Of a stretch of 64,000 nt of DNA, positions 8,521 to 16,727 are shown one piece after another. Where the stretch lies: contig NZ_CP108414.1 in assembly GCF_035978755.1 (NCBI RefSeq), positions 7,998,001 through 8,062,000 on the forward strand, given 5' to 3'. The notes beneath the pieces are model-generated. The model searched no databases. It was not told the DNA's origin and saw only the letters and a list, made by a program, of their open reading frames with translations. Each line of letters opens with the position of its first letter. The stretch's first letter is position 1. The DNA is from Streptomyces sp. NBC_01298 (lineage in GTDB: Bacteria; Actinomycetota; Actinomycetes; Streptomycetales; Streptomycetaceae). The position numbers and the translations under genes were made by a program.

Positions 8521-9467
8521 TCCGCGACCGCGACGTACCGGTACACGGCGTCGTCATCGACGTCCGCGGTCTGGGGGTCGCCCAGATCCACCTCCACGCC
8601 GTGGGGGACGAGCGCCGCGCTCAGCCGCTCCCGGAGCGGTTCGGTGACGTAGTGGTGGTGCAGGTCGAGCTTGGTGAGATGGGTGAGGGGGCGCCCCGCC
8701 AGCAGGGCTTCGACGCCTTCGTCGGTCAGGACGCCCATGGAGAGGTCGAGCACCTCCAGCCGCTCCACGACCGGAGCGGTGGCGAGCGCCGCCGCGACCG
8801 CGTCCTGGATCTCGCTGTTGCGCAGCGCGAGCCGGCGCAGGGCGGGCAGCCGCGCTCCGCTCAAGAACGGCTCCAGGTCACCGACTTCGGCATCCCCGCC
8901 GTAATTGGGGGTGCCCAGCCACAGGTCGAGCCCGGTGAGGGCGGGGAACTCGCTCCGCGCGACCCCGGCCACCACCTCCTTCGGGAGCCCGCCGGCCTCC
9001 AGGCGCAGTACGCGCAGCGCGCCGTGCTTCACGGGCGGGAAGGCCAGCCCCTCGCCCCCGCGCACTGCGAACTCCTCGAGCGCGGGGTACGCCGGCAGCA
9101 GCGGACCCACGTCCGATTGCTGGATCCAGGAGATCTCGCACTCCTCGAACGTGATGTCGCCGACGAACAGCGCTCGCAGAGCGGGGAACTTCGGAGCGGC
9201 TTCGACCAGCGCCTCGACGATCCCGGCGCTGGAGGCCTCGTACGCATCGGACCAGCCGCCCACGATCAGGGCCCGCACCTGCCGGGTGTCCACGGACTCG
9301 GTGAACCGGCCGAAGGCCTGCGCCCACTCCTCGTCGGCGTCGTAGGTGGCCACCGAGATCCGCCAGGCCACGTCCCCGGGCTCGGGCAGCGCACGGGTGT
9401 CCTTGGGCCCCGGGAAGTCGAAGGCGGGCAGGCCGCCGAGCTCGCTCAGGTGGGTCCCGATGGTCAT
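8517..9467 (-). CDS. STM4015-family leucine-rich-repeat protein
   Basis: A 316-residue protein and the first gene of the operon. From about residue 105 it contains repeated leucine-rich units of the ribonuclease-inhibitor kind (FPALRALFVGDI, HGALRVLRLEAGGLP, LPALRRLALRNSEI, VERLEVLDLSMG, LTHLTKLDLHHHYV). The N-terminal 100 residues (YDADEEWAQAFGRFTESV) form a separate small domain. LRR surfaces bind proteins or peptides, so it may act as a scaffold or as the recognition partner of the enzymes encoded downstream. AGGAG lies eight bases before the ATG at 9467. It has no signal peptide. Similar LRR proteins are the fifth member of the STM4011-4015 set. Confidence 0.85.
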   Translation of the reverse strand: MTIGTHLSELGGLPAFDFPGPKDTRALPEPGDVAWRISVATYDADEEWAQAFGRFTESVDTRQVRALIVGGWSDAYEASSAGIVEALVEAAPKFPALRALFVGDITFEECEISWIQQSDVGPLLPAYPALEEFAVRGGEGLAFPPVKHGALRVLRLEAGGLPKEVVAGVARSEFPALTGLDLWLGTPNYGGDAEVGDLEPFLSGARLPALRRLALRNSEIQDAVAAALATAPVVERLEVLDLSMGVLTDEGVEALLAGRPLTHLTKLDLHHHYVTEPLRERLSAALVPHGVEVDLGDPQTADVDDDAVYRYVAVAE

Positions 9468-9577
9468 GTGCCCAGCTCCTGACGGTATGGCGGGCGGTGG
9501 TGCCCGGCCGCGCGGTGTCGTGCGACAACAGTTCTACCAAGCCCCACCGACAGCCCCGGCGGCCGACCGGGGGCGGC

Positions 9578-10048
9578 TCAGGGCCGCCCGGCTTTCCCCC
9601 ACCGTGCCATCCGGAACTCCCAGGTCTCCCGGGCATCGCATTTCCGGGGGCAGCCGCAGGCGCCCTCGGCGAGGAGCTCGGCGCGCAGGGCCGGCGTGGC
9701 CCCCGGGTGATGGACGACGAGACGGCGCACCGAGAAGTCCGGCCGTCTCCAGAACCGACGGGGGGAGGCGGCCCGCTCCGCTTCGGCCATGGCGCGGAGC
9801 ACCGGTTCGTCCGCCGCCGGGTTGAGCAGGACGCTCGACCGGACGCAGGCCTCCTCGTCGCGGGCCAGCAGGAGCAGGACGTCGGACGGAGCCGCGAGGC
9901 TCTGTGCGGTGTACAGCCGCACGGGCACGATGTCGTCTCCGGCGAACTCGCGCAGCCGCTCGGCCGTGACCCCCGGGTCGCGGGCCTCCTTGACCCGGGC
10001 ATAGCCGAGCATCCGCTCGGCCGGGCCGCGGATCTTCCTGGGTGTCAT
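9578..10048 (-). CDS. Leucine-rich-repeat-variant-like protein with Cys motif
   Basis: A 156-residue protein with short helical repeats of the LRV/HEAT type: EARDPGVTAERLREFAGD, then APSDVLLLLARDEEACVRSS, then NPAADEPVLRAMAEAE, then HHPGATPALRAELLAEG. The end carries CGCPRKC, three Cys in seven residues, which could bind a metal or Fe-S cluster, as LRV proteins are known to carry a cluster domain. It is on the same strand as the STM4011-4015 operon and 110 bp upstream of its first gene, so it may share regulation. No obvious ribosome binding site precedes the ATG. The function is unknown. Confidence 0.7.
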   Translation of the reverse strand: MTPRKIRGPAERMLGYARVKEARDPGVTAERLREFAGDDIVPVRLYTAQSLAAPSDVLLLLARDEEACVRSSVLLNPAADEPVLRAMAEAERAASPRRFWRRPDFSVRRLVVHHPGATPALRAELLAEGACGCPRKCDARETWEFRMARWGKAGRP

Positions 10049-10125
10049 GCGCCCGATGCTGCCACGGCGTGACGTCCGGTGGCCACGAAGTCCGGTGGCC
10101 GCGAATGCGGGTGGGCGCGACTGCC

Positions 10126-10159
10126 GGTGGGCGGCTCTCCCGGGGGAGGGCCGCCCACC
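10126..10159. terminator. Hairpin downstream of dhaLM
   Basis: GGTGGGCGGC and GGCCGCCCACC with further pairing inside form a near-perfect GC stem. It lies 17 bp after the end of the dhaLM gene on the minus strand and 78 bp before the next start. Short imperfect repeats of TCCGGTGGCC precede it (10076-10130). Confidence 0.65.
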
Positions 10160-10175
10160 AGGGTCCGGCGTCCGG

Positions 10176-11378
10176 TCAGCGCTTGCGGTAGCCGCGCGCG
10201 TCCTCGGCGGCGGCCAGGACGGCGTCGATGTCGCCGCCGATCGCCGAGGTCAGCGTGATGGCGACGGCGCCCTCCAGGAACGGCGCGTCCACGATCCGTG
10301 TGCCGTCGGGCAGTTGCGAGGGCTCCTCCCCGAGCAGGGCGTTCACCGTCAGTACCGCGCTGCCCATGTCGCACAGCACGGCCACGCCGCGCCCCTCGTC
10401 CACCGACCGGGCGGCGGCCGTGATCAGCTCCGCGCTGGTGCCGATCCCGCCGTCGGGGGTGCCGCCCGCCACCGCGAGCGGAGCCGGCTCCACCGAGCCG
10501 ATCAGCGCGCCGGCCAGCGCGGCCACGGACTCCGCGACCGCCTTGCTGTGCGAGACGAGCACGATGCCGACGCGGCCGGTACGGGTCTTCGGCGCCTGCT
10601 CCCGCACCTGCGCGGGCTCCTCGGCGGCGGCCGGCTCCTCGGTGACGAGTTCGGCCTCGGGGGCGTCGACCGCGGCGCGCAGTGCCTCCATGAGCAGGGC
10701 CACGGAGTTGGCCCCGGCGTCCTGGTGGCCGATGCTGCGCTCCCCGAGGTAACTGGCCCGGCCCTTGCGGGCTTCGAGCGCCTCGGTGGCGTCGGCGCCC
10801 GCGCGGGCCGCCCGTACGGCCTCGTCCAGGGCCTCGCGCAGCGGCCGGTCCGCCTCGCCGGCTTCGGCCAGCGCCGTCACCGCGGGGGCCAGGGCGTCCA
10901 CCAGCGTGGCGTCGCCGAGCTCGGCGCCGCCCAGCTTCTGCACGGACTTGAGCCCGGCACCGAGCGCGGCCCCCAGCTCCGTCACGGTCGGCGTCCCGGT
11001 GTCGCCGAGCACCTTGCCCGTGCGGCGCAGCGCGGTGCCGAACAGCGGGCCGGAGGCGCCGCCGACGGTGTTCGTCAGGGTGGTGCCGGCCAGCGTCAGC
11101 AGCGCCCCCGGGGTGGTGGGCCGCTGTTCGGCCACGGCGGCGCCGACGGCGCCGAAGCCCCGTACGAGATTGGCGCCGTGGTCCCCGTCGCCGATAACCG
11201 CGTCCAGCTCGGTGAGGCGCGCGCTGTCCCGCCGTACGAGCCGGTTGGTCTCGGCGATCCAGCGGCGGAAGTAGGCGGTGTCCAGTGCCGCTTCCGGCGC
11301 GGTGTCCAGCACGGCGGCCTCGGCGGACGGGGTCGGGGAGGGCGTGGAGGTGGTCGGGCTGGCGGGCGTGGCGGTCAT
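10176..11378 (-). CDS. Dihydroxyacetone kinase DhaL-DhaM fusion
   Basis: A 400-residue fusion. After a Thr/Pro-rich head of about 30 residues, residues 35-235 are the DhaL ADP-binding domain (ELDAVIGDGDHGANLVRGF gives the Asp metal ligands; GGASGPLFGTAL follows). A linker rich in Glu/Ala leads to residues 262-400, a DhaM EIIA-mannose domain with the phosphorylated His in IVLVSHSKAVAESV. Thus DhaM takes phosphate from HPr and passes it to ADP on DhaL, which phosphorylates dihydroxyacetone bound to DhaK. The gene follows dhaK after 46 bases with AGGAG before the ATG. DhaL-DhaM fusion in a single chain is known in actinomycetes. The presence of DhaM means the kinase is PTS-dependent, not ATP-dependent. 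Confidence 0.92.
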   Translation of the reverse strand: MTATPASPTTSTPSPTPSAEAAVLDTAPEAALDTAYFRRWIAETNRLVRRDSARLTELDAVIGDGDHGANLVRGFGAVGAAVAEQRPTTPGALLTLAGTTLTNTVGGASGPLFGTALRRTGKVLGDTGTPTVTELGAALGAGLKSVQKLGGAELGDATLVDALAPAVTALAEAGEADRPLREALDEAVRAARAGADATEALEARKGRASYLGERSIGHQDAGANSVALLMEALRAAVDAPEAELVTEEPAAAEEPAQVREQAPKTRTGRVGIVLVSHSKAVAESVAALAGALIGSVEPAPLAVAGGTPDGGIGTSAELITAAARSVDEGRGVAVLCDMGSAVLTVNALLGEEPSQLPDGTRIVDAPFLEGAVAITLTSAIGGDIDAVLAAAEDARGYRKR

Positions 11379-11424
11379 GGGGAAAAGCTCCTGGAGAGTG
11401 TCGGGAGGGGAAGAGCGGGCGGGG

Positions 11425-12432
11425 TCAGCAGCCCCAGCGCAGGGACGGGGTGTCCACCGGCGCGTCCCACAGGCGCAGCAGTTCGTCGTCGGCGCGGCAC
11501 AGGGTGAGGGTGCAGCCGGCCATGTCCAGGCTGGTGACGTAGTTGCCGACCAGGGAGCGGGCCACGGTGATCCCGCGTTCGCCGAGCACCCGCTCGACCT
11601 CGGCGCGCATGATGTACAGCTCCACGGGAGGGGTCCCGCCCAGGCCGTTGACGAGGAGGATGACGGGTGCGCCGGCCGCCTCCGGAAGGTCGTCGAGGAT
11701 GGCGTCGAGCATCGCCTCGGCGGTCTCGGCGGCCGTCATGATCTTCCGGCGCTCGCGGCCGGGCTCTCCGTGGATGCCGATGCCCAGCTCGATCTCGTCC
11801 TCGCCGAGCGTGAAGTTGGGGCTGCCCTTGGAGGGGGTGGTGCAGGAGGTCAGGGCGACGCCGTAGCTGCGCGCGTTCGCGTTGACCTTGCGGGCGACCG
11901 TGGCGACCTCGGCGAGCGGAGCGCCCTCCTCGGCCAGCGCGCCCGCGATCTTCTCCACGAACAGGGTGGCTCCGGTGCCGCGGCGGCCCGGTCCGTGCTC
12001 CGTGCGGGCGACGGCCACGTCGTCGTCCACGACGACCCGCTCGACCTTGACGCCCTCGTCCTCGCAGTCCTCCGCCGCCATCGTGAAGTTGAGGATGTCG
12101 CCCGTGTAGTTCTTCACGATGTGCAGGACGCCCGCACCGGCGTCGACCGCGCAGGTCGCCGCCGCGATGTTGTCCGGCACCGGGGAGGTGAACACCGGGC
12201 CGGCCACGGCCGCCGCCAGCATGCCGCGCCCGACGAACCCGGCGTGCAGCGGCTCGTGCCCGCTGCCCCCGCCCGACAGCAGCGCGACCTTCCCGGCCGG
12301 CTCCCCGGCCGCCCCGGCGGCCCGCGTGACGATGCCCTTCTCCGCCTCGACGCGGAGCCCCGGGTGAGCGGCGGCCATTCCGCGCAGTGCGTCGGCGACG
12401 ACACTTTCGGGGGAATTGATGAGCTTCTTCAC
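11425..12432 (-). CDS. dhaK: Dihydroxyacetone kinase substrate-binding subunit DhaK
   Basis: A 335-residue DhaK. The substrate loop LLSGGGSGHEPLHAG has His59, and GIGIHGEPG gives His221, which corresponds to the His that forms a hemiaminal bond with dihydroxyacetone. GVLHIVKNYTGDILNFTMA is a strong family signature. Length is within the normal range (about 330-356). The start is GTG at 12432 with GGAAAGAGG seven bases upstream. It forms an operon with dhaLM and is divergent from glycerol dehydrogenase, so the locus turns glycerol into dihydroxyacetone phosphate via dihydroxyacetone. Confidence 0.95.
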   Translation of the reverse strand: MKKLINSPESVVADALRGMAAAHPGLRVEAEKGIVTRAAGAAGEPAGKVALLSGGGSGHEPLHAGFVGRGMLAAAVAGPVFTSPVPDNIAAATCAVDAGAGVLHIVKNYTGDILNFTMAAEDCEDEGVKVERVVVDDDVAVARTEHGPGRRGTGATLFVEKIAGALAEEGAPLAEVATVARKVNANARSYGVALTSCTTPSKGSPNFTLGEDEIELGIGIHGEPGRERRKIMTAAETAEAMLDAILDDLPEAAGAPVILLVNGLGGTPPVELYIMRAEVERVLGERGITVARSLVGNYVTSLDMAGCTLTLCRADDELLRLWDAPVDTPSLRWGC

Positions 12433-12733
12433 GGGGGCCTCTTTCCTGGAAAGGGGAACGCGGAACGGTTAACTCGTCACGCCGGTTCGGAGCGGAAATA
12501 GGAATTACGGGACGGCATGAAGTCGGCGCCGTCGCCGATCCGCCACCGTTCCCGGGGCACTTGGCTGGAACTTTACCCTGGCAAACCTGCGGAACAGCTC
12601 GGGTCCTTGGTCCCGGATCCGGGCGCGAAAAGGCCCGTCAGTGAGGGGACCGTGCATCTCTCGGGGTGTCGTAGGAATCCGTGATAGGGATGAATAAGCA
12701 AGCGCAATTGAATTCGCAATGAGGAGGATTCAC
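12433..12733. promoter_or_regulatory. Divergent promoter region between dhaK and glycerol dehydrogenase
   Basis: The 301 bp contain the two divergent promoters. The right side is unusually AT-rich for this genome (ATAAGCAAGCGCAATTGAAT at about 12695-12714) and holds the overlapping palindromes CAATTG and GAATTC just before the GAGGAGG ribosome site. I see no clear operator pair, open frame or RNA structure beyond this. Confidence 0.4.
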
Positions 12734-13846
12734 GTGAAGACCGTCGGTACGCGCATGATGATCAGCCCGCCGAAGTACGTGCAGGGCGCCGGGGCGATGA
12801 ACGATCTGGGCGAGCACACGGCCCGCCTCGGGACGAACGCCGTGGTCCTCGCGGACATGGGCGTCTGGGGCTTCGTCGACACGGCCGTCACGGATTCTCT
12901 CTCCGCGGCCGGGGTCAAGCTGGCCAAGGAGGTCTTCGGCGGGCTCTGCACCCAGAAGGAGATCGACCGGGTCGCCGCCGCGGCCGAGGCCGCCGGCGCG
13001 GACGTGGTCATCGGCATCGGCGGCGGCACCGCCATCGACACCGCGAAGGCCGTCGGCCACGCGCTCGGCGACATCGCCGTCGTCTCCGCGCCCACGGTGG
13101 CCTCCACCGACGCGCCGACCAGCGCGCTCGCCGTGATCTACACCGAGTCCGGTGCCTTCGAGCGCTACTCCTTCTTCCAGCGCAACCCCAACCTGGTGCT
13201 CGTGGACACCGCGCTCGTCGCCGGCGCGCCCAGCCGGTTCATCGTCTCCGGCATGGGCGACGCGCTCGCCACCTGGTACGAAGCCCGGGTCTGCGTGGCC
13301 GCCAACCGGGTCGCCATGGCAGGCGGTCTCGCCACCGAGGCCTCCCTCGCGCTCGCCCGGCTGTGCTGGGAGACGCTGATGGAGTACGGCCCCCAGGCCC
13401 GGCTGGCCGCCGAGGCGCACGTGGTGACCCCGGCGCTGGAGAAGGTCACGGAGGCCAACACGCTGCTCTCCGGCCTCGGTTTCGAGTCCTGCGGACTCGC
13501 CGCCGCCCACGGCATCCACAACGGGCTGACCGTCTCGCACAAGGTGCACGGCATGATGCACGGCGAGAAGGTCAACATCGGCACCCTCGCCCAGCTGGTC
13601 CTGGAGGGCGCCCCGACCGACGAGCTGGACACCTACCTGCGCTTCAGCCGCACCGTCGGCCTGCCCACCACCCTCGCCGAGATCGGCCTCGGCGACCCGG
13701 ACCGCGAGGAACTCCTCGCCATCGGACGCGCGGCCACCGCGGAGGGCGAGACCACGCACAACATGCCCTTCCCGGTGACCCCGGAGATGGTCGCCGACGC
13801 CCTGATCGCGGGCGACTCCTACGCACGGGCGTACGCCAAGCGGTAG
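12734..13846 (+). CDS. gldA: Glycerol dehydrogenase
   Basis: A 370-residue iron/zinc-type glycerol dehydrogenase that oxidises glycerol to dihydroxyacetone with NAD+. It has the nucleotide motif IGIGGGTAIDTAKAVG and metal ligands in SGMGDALATWYEAR (Asp), AAHGIHNGLT (His) and GMMHGEKVN (His). The GTG at 12734 is chosen because GAGGAGG ends six bases before it; the ATG at 12719 overlaps that ribosome site. Length is close to the family norm of about 367. Divergent transcription from dhaK supports a joint glycerol/dihydroxyacetone pathway that bypasses glycerol kinase. Confidence 0.93.
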   Translation: MKTVGTRMMISPPKYVQGAGAMNDLGEHTARLGTNAVVLADMGVWGFVDTAVTDSLSAAGVKLAKEVFGGLCTQKEIDRVAAAAEAAGADVVIGIGGGTAIDTAKAVGHALGDIAVVSAPTVASTDAPTSALAVIYTESGAFERYSFFQRNPNLVLVDTALVAGAPSRFIVSGMGDALATWYEARVCVAANRVAMAGGLATEASLALARLCWETLMEYGPQARLAAEAHVVTPALEKVTEANTLLSGLGFESCGLAAAHGIHNGLTVSHKVHGMMHGEKVNIGTLAQLVLEGAPTDELDTYLRFSRTVGLPTTLAEIGLGDPDREELLAIGRAATAEGETTHNMPFPVTPEMVADALIAGDSYARAYAKR

Positions 13847-13912
13847 CGGGAGGAGGCAGGCCTGTAGGTGGGTAGGTAGGCAGGCAGGGTGCGGGCGCCG
13901 CAAGGGCCGCCG

Positions 13913-13951
13913 GCGTCCTACTGGGCCGTCCTACGGGGCCGTCCTACGGGG
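13913..13951. repeat. Three tandem copies of a 13-base unit at a gene end
   Basis: Units CCGTCCTACGGGG at 13926 and 13939 are identical; the copy at 13913 differs at two positions. The stop codon of the phosphatase gene (minus strand, 13931-13933) lies inside the array. Because the period is not a multiple of three, each added unit shifts the frame at the protein's C terminus. Confidence 0.75.
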
Positions 13952-16321
13952 CTCCGGGCGCGGGCCGTCCCCCGCGCCCCGGGCCTCGTGGGGGACGGCC
14001 CCGTCCGGGTCCGCCGTGGTGGCCGCCGCGAGGGGGACCTCGGGGGCGGACGTGCGGGACGCCAGCAGCAGGGCGATGTCGTCCGGGCGGTCGGTGGAGT
14101 GCCCCGCCTCGGCGACCAGCCTGTCCGCCGTCTCGGTCAGCGGCGCGGGACCGGCGTCCGCCAGCGCGGCGCGCAGCCGCTCCACCCCCACGTCGATGTC
14201 CGCACCGGGAATCTCGACCAGCCCGTCGGTGTAGAGGGCGAGCACCGCCGCCGGCTCGATCCACAGCCGGGTCACCGGGTACACGGCCTCGGCGTCGATG
14301 CCGAGCACCATCCCGCCCGGCAGGTCCAGCACCTCCGTCCGGCCGCCCGGATGCCGCAGCAGCGGCTGGGGGTGCCCGGCCCGGACGGCCAGGGCGAGGC
14401 CGGTCGCCGGGTCGAGGAGGACGTAGCAGCAGCTCGCGAACTGGCCCGGGTCGAGGTCGATGAGCAGTTCGTTCGTGCCGCGCATCACCTGCTCCGGCTC
14501 GTTGCCGCTGAGCGCGAAGGCCCGTACCGCGCTGCGGAGTTGGCCCATCGTGGCCGCGGCGGCCACCCCGTGGCCCTGGACGTCGCCGATGACCAGCGCG
14601 AGCCGTCCGCCGGCCGTCTCGATGACGTCGTACCAGTCGCCGCCCACGTCCATCCCGGCGGTGCCGGGCAGGTACCGCCCCACCGTGACCACGTTCTCGC
14701 GGACCGGCAGCCGGTGCGGGAGCAGGGCCGCCTGGAGCCCGCGGGCCAGCGCCGCTTCGCTGTCGTAGCGCCGGGCCCGCTCCAGCGCCTGCGCGATCAG
14801 CCCGGCCAGCGCCGTGAGGACCGTACGCTCCTCCGGGCTGAAGCCGCGCGGGGCGTCGAAGCCGAGGATGCACGAGCCGACCGGCCGGCCGGAGGCGATC
14901 AGGGGGAGGAAGGCCCGGGCGCCGACGGCGGAGTCCAGTTCGATCCCGGGATAGGCGGCGGCCAGGTGCTGCATCGACTCGAAGAACAGCGGGCGGCCCG
15001 AGGTGAGGGTCTCCACCCCGGGCAGTCGCACGTCCAGCGCGACCCCGTCGAACCGGTCGAGGAATCCCTGGGGGAAACCGGTCTCCCACGCCAGGTGCAG
15101 ATGCCCCTCACCGAGCAGGTAGATCGCCAACTGCCGCCCGCCGAAGGCCGGGAGCAGCTCGTCGGTGACCACCATCGACACCTGGCGGGCGGTCACCGCC
15201 TCGGTCAGCGCGATCGCCAGCGCCACCGGCCGGTACAGGGCCGAGGCCCGGTCGGCGGGCGAGCCCTGGCCGGAGGAGCCGAGCCCCGTGCCCGGCCGCA
15301 CGAGTGACTCGGGTGCGTACGTGGGCGGTTCGGAATGGGCGATGGTGACGGTGACCCCGTCGATCGAGGGATGCAGCCCCACCGACAGCCAGTGCGGGGA
15401 GGGTCCGGCTCCGCGCGGGGCGGCTTGGAAGTGCACCGGAGCGGGGGCGAGGAACGCGGCCCGGAAGTGGTCCTCGTAGGCGGGGTGTCCGAGCCAGGGC
15501 AAGGCCTCCCAGAGGACCCGCCCCGAGAGTTCCGCCCCGTCGGAGCCGAGCAGGGTCGTGGCGGTGGAGCGGGCGCGGGAGTTGGTGAAGCCGATCACGC
15601 CCTGCCGGTCCACGGACAGGACGGCCAGGTCCAGCCGGTCCACGGCGGCGCGGGCGCCGGTGGCGGGGTTCTCGGCGGTGCTGCCCGCGGCGCTGCCGGT
15701 GGCGTCGCCCGCCCTCCTGCCCGCCGCCCTGCCCGCCGCGTCGCCCGCCGCCCCGCCCGCACCGCCGCGCCCCGCGTCGCCCGCCGGGCCCGGACCGGGG
15801 AAGCACACCGGGTCGCCCTCCCAGGTCACCTCGGCCCCGCCCGCGGTGAGCGCCGCGAGCTCACCGGCCAGCCGGGTGGCCACCGCGCGCAGCCGCTTCC
15901 GGTCGCCGGGTCCGACCGGGACCCCGGGGGTCGCGGGGCGCAGCACGAAGAGGACGCCGTAGCGCTCGCGGCCCCGGGTCACGGGCTCGTAGAGCGAGCC
16001 GAAGGGGAACGGCAGCCCGGCCATCAGCTGGGGGAAGCGCCGCATCGCCGACTCCGCGTCGGGCAGGTGCACGGACTGGCCGGACCGGTAGGCCTCGGCG
16101 ACGGGGTAGGGCCGGTTCACCTGCATCCGCCACCAGGGGCGGAACAGCGGACCCGGGAGCCCGGTCACGGCCGCCATCAGCATGAGCCCCTCGGTGCCGG
16201 AGCGCAGGTAGATCCCGCCCGCGTACCCGCCGGCGGCCCCCACGGCATCGAGAGCGGCCCGCGCGAGCACCTGGGCCGTGGCGTCGGTGACGGGGCCGCC
16301 AGTGTCCGGTCTGGCCGTCAC
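13931..16321 (-). CDS. GAF/PAS sensor with SpoIIE-type PP2C serine phosphatase
   Basis: A 796-residue cytoplasmic regulator. Order: GAF-like domain (about 15-165), an Ala/Gly/Arg low-complexity linker (about 175-215), PAS-like domain (LAVLSVDRQGVIGFTNSRA, about 225-345), second GAF (about 375-540), and a C-terminal SpoIIE/PP2C domain (about 560-760) with metal Asp residues in MDVGGDWYD, VIGDVQGHG, LYTDGLVE and RPDDIALL. Such proteins dephosphorylate anti-anti-sigma factors in partner-switching pathways; Streptomyces has dozens. No kinase (HATPase) domain is fused here. The GTG at 16321 has GGAGGG almost touching it, so the real start may be elsewhere nearby. No anti-sigma gene is adjacent, so its target is unknown. 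Confidence 0.88.
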   Translation of the reverse strand: MTARPDTGGPVTDATAQVLARAALDAVGAAGGYAGGIYLRSGTEGLMLMAAVTGLPGPLFRPWWRMQVNRPYPVAEAYRSGQSVHLPDAESAMRRFPQLMAGLPFPFGSLYEPVTRGRERYGVLFVLRPATPGVPVGPGDRKRLRAVATRLAGELAALTAGGAEVTWEGDPVCFPGPGPAGDAGRGGAGGAAGDAAGRAAGRRAGDATGSAAGSTAENPATGARAAVDRLDLAVLSVDRQGVIGFTNSRARSTATTLLGSDGAELSGRVLWEALPWLGHPAYEDHFRAAFLAPAPVHFQAAPRGAGPSPHWLSVGLHPSIDGVTVTIAHSEPPTYAPESLVRPGTGLGSSGQGSPADRASALYRPVALAIALTEAVTARQVSMVVTDELLPAFGGRQLAIYLLGEGHLHLAWETGFPQGFLDRFDGVALDVRLPGVETLTSGRPLFFESMQHLAAAYPGIELDSAVGARAFLPLIASGRPVGSCILGFDAPRGFSPEERTVLTALAGLIAQALERARRYDSEAALARGLQAALLPHRLPVRENVVTVGRYLPGTAGMDVGGDWYDVIETAGGRLALVIGDVQGHGVAAAATMGQLRSAVRAFALSGNEPEQVMRGTNELLIDLDPGQFASCCYVLLDPATGLALAVRAGHPQPLLRHPGGRTEVLDLPGGMVLGIDAEAVYPVTRLWIEPAAVLALYTDGLVEIPGADIDVGVERLRAALADAGPAPLTETADRLVAEAGHSTDRPDDIALLLASRTSAPEVPLAAATTADPDGAVPHEARGAGDGPRPEPRRTAP

Positions 16322-16637
16322 CCCTCCAGAATGCGCTCGGGCCGCTGCTTCCGCACACCCCGTGCGGGCCGCCTTCCGTCATGGCCGCCGATCATCGGAC
16401 GGATGGCGGCGCGATCACCGCTCCGTGACCCGGCACGGACTGGTGGGAACCGGCTCCACGGCACGGCTGCTCAGATCGGAACTGGGCTCGCGGATCGGGT
16501 CCGTTGGGTCCGGCCCTCCTTCGAAGGCCGCCCCGTCCCCCTGGCCGCGTCGGGCGCCGGCTCCCACTAGGGCGCCTCTTGCTCCCTTCCCCTGGCGTGG
16601 CCGATCGGCCGAGGGGCGGGGCGGGACCGGGGGGCTG

Positions 16638-16662
16638 AAAGGCCCTGTCGATCAGGGTCTTT
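16638..16662. promoter_or_regulatory. Inverted repeat upstream of feo operon
   Basis: AAAGGCCCTG-tcgat-CAGGGTCTTT pairs at nine of ten positions. It lies 29 bp before the iron box. It could be a second operator or the end of an upstream transcript. Confidence 0.35.
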
Positions 16663-16690
16663 GCCCGGGTTCCGGTGCTCCTCGAACTGC

Positions 16691-16709
16691 TTAGGTTTGC
16701 CTAAGTGAA
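16691..16709. promoter_or_regulatory. Iron box, DmdR/IdeR-type operator
   Basis: TTAGGTTTGCCTAAGTGAA matches the actinobacterial iron box (consensus near TTAGGTTAGSCTAACCTAA) at most positions, with the core TTAGG-N4-CCTAA intact. It sits 18-36 bp upstream of the feoA start, where an iron-loaded DtxR-family repressor would block transcription when iron is plentiful. Confidence 0.75.
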
Positions 16710-16727
16710 TTCGAACAAGGAGGTCCG

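Larger units (their letters stand above)
16322..16727. other. 406-bp intergenic region upstream of feoABC
   Basis: No gene is visible. It holds the divergent promoters of the phosphatase and the feo operon, the inverted repeat at 16638 and the iron box at 16691. CAAGGAGG at 16716-16723 is the ribosome site of feoA. Confidence 0.5.
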
